Source: Candidatus Poribacteria bacterium
GTDB taxonomy: Bacteria > Poribacteria > WGA-4E > WGA-3G
Length of the DNA stretch: 64,000 nucleotides
Assembly: GCA_022827185.1 (NCBI GenBank)
Contig: JAJDTM010000046.1
Location: forward strand, 1 to 64,000
Direction of reading: 5' to 3'
Numbering within the stretch: position 1 is the stretch's first letter; each line of letters begins with the position of its first letter. Position numbers and translations under genes: made by a program. The notes beneath the pieces are model-generated. The model was not told where the DNA came from and made no database searches. It saw nothing but the letters and a program-made list of their open reading frames with translations. This document shows positions 41,618 through 49,900 of the stretch, piece after piece.

Positions 41618-41776
41618 TCAGACACTCCCCTCCACAATCACAATCTCTGCTGGTGTTAAATTATACAATTCATATACCAGATTATCAATCTCATTTTCAA
41701 GTGTAAGTCTTCGTATTGGTTTGTGTTTTGGTGTTAGGGTTATATTGTATGTTCGAGGTTCTTTGTTGTCAGAATC
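41618..41776 (-). pseudogene. C-terminal remnant of a restriction-modification enzyme
   Basis: On the minus strand an open stretch of about 50 codons reads KEPRTYNITLTPKHKPIRR, then LTLENEIDNLVYELYNLTPA and EIVIVEGSV before a stop. The LENEIDNLVYELYxLTPxEIxIVEG pattern is the C-terminus typical of type IIG/Eco57I-like and class I SAM-dependent restriction-methylases. The upstream part is replaced by GTCTGAATCGCGG repeats, and the stop codon TGA is itself supplied by such a repeat (GTGTCTGAATCGCGG). No start codon or RBS is left. Confidence 0.7.
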
Positions 41777-42320
41777 GCGGATTTTCGCGGATTTCGCGGA
41801 TTTCGCGGATTATTGACTTCGCACATCCGAATCTCGCTTTCACAAAAACAGTCGTTTGAAGCACGGGTGACACGGATTTTTAAGTCTGGATGCCCGTTGC
41901 ATTTGGGCGAGTACGCCGCACATCGCGGATTATTACGGATGCCGCGGATTGAAGAGGTTTGCTATAGAGTGTTTGTACTGCTGTTTGTCTGAATCGCGGA
42001 TTACACGGATGCCGCGGATTATATGATCTTGATTGGTAGGCGTTTGTTCTTCGGAACATGGCGCAAAGTGTCTCTAAATTTATACAGATTTGTCTTAAGC
42101 AGCACTAAAGTTTGGACGATTCGGGACTGTTTCCGATTGAATCCTCAATCGTTTTCTCTATTTCCTTTGAGCCTTCACGGGAGCGGAACTCGGAGAAAAA
42201 GAATCTCAGGTACTAATAAGCGCAGCCTTCTTCGCTTTGGATTTTAGCATTTGCGGGGTTTTTGCTTGGGTGTTTCTTCAGAATGTGTATCAACGTGAGT
42301 TTGATAAATAATTGAAAATT
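41777..42320. repeat. Repeat-rich junction before the defence-like operon
   Basis: More copies of GAATCGCGGATTTTCGCGG (41773-41812), CGGATTATTACGGATGCCGCGGATT (41930-41950) and TCTGAATCGCGGATTACACGGATGCCGCGG (41989-42018). A 74-codon open frame at 42023-42247 has no start signal or recognisable protein and is not called. Confidence 0.55.
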
Positions 42321-42770
42321 TTTGTATACAGAGAACCCTTTGGTATAATGAAATTACCACATTTCTCTAACCAACCCCTTAGCCCCAAAAGTATTTTCAA
42401 GCAAAATTAGCGATTTTTATGGCTATAATTTGCTTTTTTTCCCTGAAAGTATCCTCTAATTTATAGTTAGATATAGTTTTTTTTTAATTTTTGTTTGACT
42501 AAAAATAGGATTTGACCTATTATAACTGAATAAATATGTCAATTGCCTCGCTATGCGTCGCGAGGCCCGGTGTGAAGCGAATATCAAACATCGGCTCCAC
42601 CAGTTAACGGTTGACTACGGTTTATTCTCAAACTCACGTTATATTGATAAAATGTTATATTGATGGTTGAGGTATTCCGAAATCTGCAGAATCCGCGTCA
42701 GCCGAGATTCTGACAGAAAAATATCGAAAAATACAATCTATTGTTTCTGATAACTCTTCAGTTCTAACTC
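42321..42770. other. AT-rich intergenic stretch upstream of the operon
   Basis: No gene is recognised. Visible is a TATAAT at 42344-42349 with TTGTAT 16 bp upstream, and a hairpin CCTCGC..GCGAGG at 42546-42565. Composition is clearly more AT-rich than the rest of the window. Confidence 0.45.
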
Positions 42771-42901
42771 TTGACAAAATATTTACACACCCTTTAGGCA
42801 TTTAGGCATCTTAAGTTGGTAAATTTTTAACATCTGTGGTATGATAACATCACAATTGAGATTGGGCAACATTTTCCATGACGCAAACCTTGTAGTATAC
42901 T
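42771..42901 (+). promoter_or_regulatory. Control region of the five-gene operon
   Basis: A perfect TTGACA at 42771-42776; TTTAGGCA directly repeated at 42793-42800 and 42801-42808, which could be an operator; and candidate pairs TTGGTA (42816-42821)/TATGAT (42840-42845) and TTTCCA (42873-42878)/TATACT (42896-42901), the last 21 bp before the first start codon. Which one is used cannot be told. Confidence 0.4.
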
Positions 42902-42922
42902 TGATAGGCAGAATAAATAATT

Positions 42923-44932
42923 ATGGTAACGTATGAACAATGGAACAAAGCAATCATCACCCATTTCTTTGAAGATGGTGAACCAGGTCAGATTGTTTTT
43001 CTGCAAACAGATACTGACACAATTTTTGAAATTGCTGAGAAGTTCAACTTCAGAATGACAAATGCTGCTGATGCTGTAGAGAGTTTAAAAGTTGCTGTCA
43101 GGAATAAAGTGATTGTTGCTGGTTTTGAACAAGTTACACTTTCTCAAATTAATCCAACCGATCCCGATTCGTGGACATACTCTTCACAGAAAGATCCTCC
43201 CCAAGCTGCTTTCCTCGCTTTAACAGTCCTGGCCGCGAGCGAAATGGAAAAATCTGACGAAGCATCCCAAACAAATTATTACGTTCAACTGAATAAGCTC
43301 CTTTTTGATAAGCCGTATAGAGGCTGTCCGAAAGGAATTCATCTATGGCAAATTGAGAAATGCTGGAAATATCTTCAGAAGTGGGCAAGTTATGAGTATG
43401 ATACTGATCTCTATCTGACCGAAGGGGCTTCAAACTACAGATATGTTTGGTACCCAATCTCACAATCCTTGGTTAGTAAACATGATCGACGCTCTGTGTA
43501 TCAACTTTTTCACCGTTATAATCTAACACCATTTTCGGATTTTCCTGATGATCGGCTCGAAGAAGCACTTGACTATTGGGCTCATTCGTCTGCTTTCGCT
43601 GGAAAAATCAGGCGTTATCTGTCCAATCCATTTTACAAGAAGTCAATTCTCGGCCAAGTTAAATCGCTACTACAACACTGGGATGGTGAAATTCCACCTG
43701 AACCAACTCATAGTGCCAGACAAGCAACTGCTCCAATCAACGTTGAATTCCGATTTAACATATTTGACAACGTAGGAATTCGCTATTGGTTTCCAAGACG
43801 CGGGAGAGATGAAATTGACTGTAGAATTAACCCGTTAGAGGTTAAGCGTTTGCAAACGCTTAATTCGGAAAAATGGTTTCGACCAGTTACGGATAAGAAA
43901 GGAGCGTTTTGGAATTTGTCAAACCGCTTGCAATTGCGAACTGATGAGACCAATCCAATAATTTACACTTTGGGTTCTTCGGATATATGGGTTTTTCGAG
44001 AGGAAACTGAACGTGGTGAAGGTTGGTTCTCTCAACGCAACATGCAATTATATGAGGACCATTTAGTAGTGTTCCATGAACGGTTTGCTGCCCAAGTCAT
44101 GGATTGTTTAAAAAAGATATGTGGACAGGAAATTGAAAAACCGAATGCTATTTATGTTGATGGAAAAGCAAATGATTGGTTGTATCTGCCAGTTAAACCT
44201 ATTGAATCCGAAACTTTTTCGGATCAAAATCTCTGGAGGTTTTCTGTCGTTTCGGGTGAGCGAATAAGTCTTATTGGCGGGCTATCAGTCAGAGATCACA
44301 ATGATCGCAGAGCTTACCTTGATATCTGCCTTCCGACCATTTTTGTTCCTGATCTTGGCCTTTCAGATCAGGAGCCTTTGTGGATTGACGATCAGGCTTT
44401 TTCGGTTGGAGAAGACCGACTTGTCGCACTGGATAACGCACTGGACCCCGGATTTTATCTGCTTACCTACGGGAGGCAAACAAGGGAATTAAGGGTTATA
44501 TCTCCAGAGCGTTCGTTAGAACATCACGACCAAACCTTACTCGCCACTATATCCCAAGATCAAACAGCAATACCAACTTACTGTATAAAAAAGATTGAAG
44601 AAGTTTCAGGAAAGTTCGGATTATGGTTCGCTGGTGTGAAGTTTTTTGGAACAGATATCCCTGAGGTATCTTGGAAGGATATGGAAGAAATACCACCCGA
44701 ACCTCCACCGCCTGAACCATCTTTCAAAGTTCCTGCAAATGTAATATCTTCCATCGTGCAAGTGGCAATTGATTTCAAACAGGGAAAGCCTGCTGCACCA
44801 GAGTGGCTCAACGAGGCACTTGAGTACTTAGACCAGAATGTTGCTCTCCGAGCACTTGTTGAGAAAAAATTAAATATTTACCACGAGATAGCTTTGTCTT
44901 ACGTGGAACTTCGTGAACATATAGGTAGGTAG
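42923..44932 (+). CDS. Unknown protein, first gene of the five-gene operon (gene A)
   Basis: A 669-residue soluble protein I do not recognise. There is no signal peptide or membrane helix. The N-terminal 90 residues (MVTYEQWNKAIITHFFEDG, DTIFEIAEKFNF) are helical and open like winged-helix or DNA-associated domains of other defence proteins; the middle (about 250-560) is mixed alpha/beta with many Trp/Tyr (GIRYWFPRRGRDEIDCRI, LYEDHLVVFHERFAAQVMDCL); then a proline-rich linker EEIPPEPPPPEPSF near residue 595 and a helical tail. No nuclease, ATPase or methylase motif is seen. Stop TAG is 2 bp before gene B. ATG 42923 has only a weak AGGCAG upstream. Confidence 0.72.
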   Translation: MVTYEQWNKAIITHFFEDGEPGQIVFLQTDTDTIFEIAEKFNFRMTNAADAVESLKVAVRNKVIVAGFEQVTLSQINPTDPDSWTYSSQKDPPQAAFLALTVLAASEMEKSDEASQTNYYVQLNKLLFDKPYRGCPKGIHLWQIEKCWKYLQKWASYEYDTDLYLTEGASNYRYVWYPISQSLVSKHDRRSVYQLFHRYNLTPFSDFPDDRLEEALDYWAHSSAFAGKIRRYLSNPFYKKSILGQVKSLLQHWDGEIPPEPTHSARQATAPINVEFRFNIFDNVGIRYWFPRRGRDEIDCRINPLEVKRLQTLNSEKWFRPVTDKKGAFWNLSNRLQLRTDETNPIIYTLGSSDIWVFREETERGEGWFSQRNMQLYEDHLVVFHERFAAQVMDCLKKICGQEIEKPNAIYVDGKANDWLYLPVKPIESETFSDQNLWRFSVVSGERISLIGGLSVRDHNDRRAYLDICLPTIFVPDLGLSDQEPLWIDDQAFSVGEDRLVALDNALDPGFYLLTYGRQTRELRVISPERSLEHHDQTLLATISQDQTAIPTYCIKKIEEVSGKFGLWFAGVKFFGTDIPEVSWKDMEEIPPEPPPPEPSFKVPANVISSIVQVAIDFKQGKPAAPEWLNEALEYLDQNVALRALVEKKLNIYHEIALSYVELREHIGR

Positions 44933-44934
44933 TT

Positions 44935-46050
44935 ATGCAAACAAGACCTTTAGCACAGCAGATGTTGGATAAAATTAGATTTTTTGAGAAGCGATTGGAT
45001 ACGTTTGAGAAGCAGTTGGATGCTGCAATAGAAAGCACAATTGACGAAATTAGATCGCAAAGGCGTGATGGACCAAGAATCGCTATTCAAGCTGAGCAGA
45101 TTGGGAAACACTATAAGACCAAATTACAAGCAAAAAATGAGCGTTACTTAGATGAAAATCATTACCTATTGGATTTTAGGTCCAACCTACGACAATTTGG
45201 TGTGACGGATTCTGAAGATACTGTGAAAGCTATTCATGTTGCTATGAAAGCTTTTCCGGCCCTTGAGATTGCTGATGCGAGGTTAATGAGAGTGTGGCGC
45301 GTAATGTGCTGCAATCATTTGTACTTGACAACAATTAATGTAGAGATGGGTTGGTTAGGATCGCGAGATTGGTTTCCTGATCTGTTTGCTGAAGAGTGCT
45401 TTAAAGAAACGTTAGAACGATCTGACCTTGAAGTTTCAATTGGGAAAATGCTTGAATTGGGTGATATGCCTTGGATGATCTATTTTCTCAATTGTGATCG
45501 ATCCTTTCCAGAAAGTTACCTGCCAAGTTTTCTAAATTGGATTGGTCAGCTTTGTAAAGGTGGCATTATATTGTTTCTCATTCGTTGTTCTGGTACAAAC
45601 CGCTGTGAGACGAATGGGGATTTTTACGAACGGGTAGCACGCTTGCCTGAACCGGATAATCGGCAACCGATTAAGTCAGTAAATCTACAAGATTCAAAAA
45701 TTGTTCTTACGCTATCTGAGTGGGAAAATTGGTGTTGTCCGAATCCTGATGCAGATTCGCTTCTTGAAAAGCAGTTTGAGTTCTTGACTCAACTTGAATC
45801 GGAAATTGTGGACAAAGGCATACAAATTCCCATGGAATTTCTTCCAGAAATTCGACATTACTTACGACTTTCGTATGAAATTCTGGCACCAACCCGTGCT
45901 CTTGATTGGGCATTGACTATACGCTTCTTACCGTGGATTGGAAATCGACGCGGGTTGATTGATGTAATCCAAAATCTGGTTAATGAGAAAAATCAAGACT
46001 TACCTCATTTTCAAACTGGATTACAGGCTGCACGCGAGTCGGATGAATAA
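44935..46050 (+). CDS. Unknown protein, operon gene B
   Basis: A 371-residue protein, unrecognised. The first 40 residues are a likely coiled coil (MLDKIRFFEKRLDTFEKQLD), then mixed helices; aromatic-rich segments include VWRVMCCNHLYLTT and IPMEFLPEIRHYLRLSYEIL. No catalytic motif is visible. It begins 2 bp after gene A and ends 5 bp before gene C, so all belong to one transcript. A structural or substrate-recruiting role within a complex is a guess based only on its position. Confidence 0.72.
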   Translation: MQTRPLAQQMLDKIRFFEKRLDTFEKQLDAAIESTIDEIRSQRRDGPRIAIQAEQIGKHYKTKLQAKNERYLDENHYLLDFRSNLRQFGVTDSEDTVKAIHVAMKAFPALEIADARLMRVWRVMCCNHLYLTTINVEMGWLGSRDWFPDLFAEECFKETLERSDLEVSIGKMLELGDMPWMIYFLNCDRSFPESYLPSFLNWIGQLCKGGIILFLIRCSGTNRCETNGDFYERVARLPEPDNRQPIKSVNLQDSKIVLTLSEWENWCCPNPDADSLLEKQFEFLTQLESEIVDKGIQIPMEFLPEIRHYLRLSYEILAPTRALDWALTIRFLPWIGNRRGLIDVIQNLVNEKNQDLPHFQTGLQAARESDE

Positions 46051-46055
46051 ACAAA

Positions 46056-46949
46056 ATGCAAAGCAACGTATTTGATAAACTCCTTTATTATTTATCACAT
46101 GAAGGTGAGTTAAGTTGGGAAAAGTTCAAGGGGGCAATTGATCGATTGACAACCAATCAGTCACGTCCTGAATATTCATCTATCTATCTTAATCCACTTG
46201 CTCGGTTAGGACATCTTGATTTTGATCCGATGAAATTATCTCGTGTCATAATTGCCCATGCTGCTTTAGTTGAAACAGCGATAAAAGACCGCTATGTTCT
46301 CGTTGGAAGTCGAACACCTGACTTTCTTATGAATCTCAAAAAGTGTGTTTCTGATATCGGAGTGAATTTTGAAGTCACTTCAGAACGATATGCTCCAACA
46401 ACTATTGTGTTAGGCGAATTGACAGAAAATTCTTTTGCTGAAGTTGAAAGTTTGGGTATTCACATCAGCCTTGCATTTTCTGCGAAACTGTCAAGTGTGT
46501 TGCCAAGTCCAAAGTATACTCATTTTCCGCAAAGCGAAGCTGGATTTTCAGACTCATTTAGCAAATTTAATCTTGATACTTTGAAGTACGATAAGATGGA
46601 TAGCAATTTACCGCGTAGCGATGGGCTGTATGAAATTCCTCAATATGGACCTGACATTTACATTTTGAAATTTGGCACCTCTCAACGGAGGGTCCCACGT
46701 GATTGGGGAGAATGGCTCACTCTTTCTCTTTTTGGTAGAAAAACTGGACTTATTTCTTACAAAAAAAAATCTCAAACATGGCGTGTCAGGAGGGACTTGC
46801 ATGTGCCGCTAATTGTAGAGCGGTGTGCAACGCTCTGTTCAGGCCATCCACCGAAATTAATAGGCAATTTTGTTTGCTATTCCGACGTGCCGGTTGGGGT
46901 GGCATACAGATTGGCTAAATCACTTTATCAGGATTGGGAGGTTATTTGA
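46056..46949 (+). CDS. Unknown protein, operon gene C
   Basis: A 297-residue protein. The first 70 residues (KLLYYLSHEGELSWEKFKGAIDRL .. NPLARLGHLDFD) look like a winged-helix domain; then comes a possible Rossmann-like segment with YVLVGSRTPDFLMNLKK and PTTIVLGEL. No known enzyme signature follows. Its TGA stop shares one base with the ATG of the helicase gene (TGATG), indicating translational coupling and likely stoichiometric production. Function unknown; wHTH and DNA binding are inferred. Confidence 0.72.
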   Translation: MQSNVFDKLLYYLSHEGELSWEKFKGAIDRLTTNQSRPEYSSIYLNPLARLGHLDFDPMKLSRVIIAHAALVETAIKDRYVLVGSRTPDFLMNLKKCVSDIGVNFEVTSERYAPTTIVLGELTENSFAEVESLGIHISLAFSAKLSSVLPSPKYTHFPQSEAGFSDSFSKFNLDTLKYDKMDSNLPRSDGLYEIPQYGPDIYILKFGTSQRRVPRDWGEWLTLSLFGRKTGLISYKKKSQTWRVRRDLHVPLIVERCATLCSGHPPKLIGNFVCYSDVPVGVAYRLAKSLYQDWEVI

Positions 46950-49900
46950 TGTCAGATCCTTTTGAAACTTACGAATTGCTTTGTGATTCCTACATCCGCT
47001 ACATACAGACGATTATGGGCTTTAATAGTGAGGTGCTAGAAGAAGAGCGGGACAAGTTGCTACGGGAAAATGGATTACTTTTCCAAGAGCCGCGTTTTGA
47101 ACCGATTTTTCCTTATCCTTCTTCAAGAAAGACTTTATCAGAATTAAGTCAAGATTTGCAGTTGATTCCAGATGTTGGTGATTTTCTCGCACAAGGCGGT
47201 GAGAAAGGACTTGCCCCAAAAAATAGAACCCTCTATCAACATCAAGCGGAAGCGATAAAGGCATCGGTAATCGACGAAAAAGATGTGGTTGTCACGACTG
47301 GTACAGGTTCAGGAAAGACTGAGTGCTTTTTACTCCCAATTTTTAGTTACCTTGTTAAGGAATCCCAAAACTGGAACTGTTACGGAGGCCGGAATCCTAA
47401 CCATCCGTGGTGGCGTGAGCTGCAACGAACGAAAGGTGTGCGTCTTCCACAGCGCGAAGGTGAAGACCGTCCAGCTGCTATTCGTGCCCTGATTTTATAT
47501 CCTCTAAATGCTCTTGTTGAAGATCAATTAATGAGGCTGCGGCGAGCCTGTGACAGTCCTGAAGCACGTCAGTGGCTCTACGACAATCGGGGCAATAACC
47601 GGTTTTACTTTGGTCGTTATACAGGTCTAACACCGGTTTCTGGTAAAGAAAATTCTAATAAACTTTCAAGACTCCGAAAACAACTTGAGGAGTTACGCAG
47701 ACAATCTGAAAAAGTTAGTGATTCAGAGGAAGAACGCTATTTCTTTCCTTCCACAGACGCTGATACGGCTGAAATGTGGTCGCGTTGGGACATGCAAGAC
47801 CATCCGCCTGATATTCTAATCACAAACTATTCCATGCTAAATATCATGCTCACCCGCGACTTAGAACAGCCTATCTTTGAAAAAACCAAAGAGTGGTTGG
47901 AAAAAGAGAATAGCGTTTTTCACCTTATTGTTGATGAACTGCATTCTTATCGCGGGACAGCAGGTTCCGAGGTTGCCTATTTACTTCGGACCCTGTTTAA
48001 TCGCCTCAACCTTGAACCGGATTCTCCGAAACTGCGTATTATTGCATCAAGTGCCTCACTTGAAGGGGATGAAGATGATGGAGGAAATAAGTATCTTCGT
48101 CAATTTTTCGCTCGGGATAAAGTTTTTAAGATTATTAGTTCCCCTTCCCAACCTGATCAGAGTGCCGAACTCCGGAAATGCCTGCGATATGCTAAACAGT
48201 TTGAAGCCTTTAATGCAGATAGAGAAAAAAAATCCACACAATTGGATAAAGTTCGAGATGAACTTGACCTTCGGTCTGCTGTAGTACAGCTTTGCAATCA
48301 TGGTGGAAAACTACACGCTTCAACAACCGGAGAAATGCTTGAAGCTGCGAATAAGATTAGTCCTATACTGATCTCTGAAGGAGCTATCCGTGGTTTAATT
48401 CAATATCTGATTCGGCAGAAGGATTTGAAAACAGATCTAGCTTTGTTGCCTCTTCGCGTCCATTACTTTTTTAAGAATTTTGAGGGATTGTGGGCGTGTA
48501 GTAACCCAAATTGTCAAAATAATACTCATGGTTTTCATATTGGAAAATTGTTCACAAATCGGCGAGTCTTATGTGATGAGTGTGGCTCACGAGTATTAGA
48601 TCTATTAGTGTGTCAAACATGTGGTGATCTCTTTTTCGGTGGTTATAAGTACCAACATTCAACAAATGCTCTTGGCTGGTATCTTAGTGGCGACTATCAA
48701 AAGTTGGATGAATTACCCGAGAAAGGTGTCCGAGACAGAAACTACGAAACTTATGCTGTTTTCTGGCCGAGGACAGGAACACCTGAACCACGACGGTCAT
48801 GGGATAAAAACAAGGTTACAAGACGGTGGTCACCCGCACAATTCAAGCCGGCAGATGGAACGCTTATTCCTGATTCTGCAGATTATAACGGTTATTTTTA
48901 TAAGATTGATAAACCAGAAGATTGGTGCTCAGAAATACCTAAGTATTGTCCAAATTGTGGAGACGCGTGGGATTTCTCAAAGACAAAGGTGCTTATCAAT
49001 AGTAAGGAGCAAGCATATTCACCTATTTACAAAATGGAAACTGGTTTGCAAAAAGTTCTTCAAATTCTCACGCAAACCCTGCAGGCGACTATCAAATCGC
49101 AAGCCGCTCGAAAAACTATTATTTTCTCCGATAGTCGTCAAGATGCAGCTAAGTATGCGACCGGTCTCCAATGGGATCACTATAAGGATATGATTCGACT
49201 TATCACTGTTGATGCATTGAAAGGACAGTCAGAAGATTCTGAATTCTCAATCCTGTATGATTTGCAAAATGGACGAGTGAATTTAAAAGAAGCATCTATA
49301 GCAATTCAGAGTCTTATCCAAAAGTACCCAAATGAAACTTCCATATTCATGGACCTTTACGCTCAGCAACCTTTAACGCCAGATCAGGAAAATCGACTTG
49401 CTGCACTGAGTAAGAACTACCCATTTACTGCGCTCCAAACGGATTGTTTTAATGAGTTTATTCAACTTGGCATGAATCCTGGAGGTTATGGCAATAAGGT
49501 TGACACCTCTTGGGAAATGACCGGAGATGATCAGTGGATAGCACATAAATGGGAGAAGGTGTGCGACTGGCATGAGAATTCTGTTAAGCTACGCCCTCTA
49601 ACTCTATTAGAACGGCACCAAGAGATATTATTAGGGAATATTGAATCTGAATTTAAAAAAGTTATTACTGAGGGAATCTTGTTCGCGCGGAGGGACATGG
49701 GCTTAGAAGGGTTGGGGTTAGCTTGGTGTGAACCCCAAATAGTTTCTGACAAATGGTCAATTAAAGAGACTAATTCTGCTGAAATCATGACCGCGGTTAC
49801 TCGAATTCTCGGTGAACGAAGACATACTACAATTTACCGTCCCCATGATGAACAAATAGGTATGCCAGAATTCATAGAAGATTATCTTTTAAGTTCAGCA

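Noticed and set aside
42023..42247. 74-codon open frame in the repeat-rich junction
   Set aside because: No ribosome site or recognisable protein, and it starts inside a GTCTGAATCGCGG repeat.
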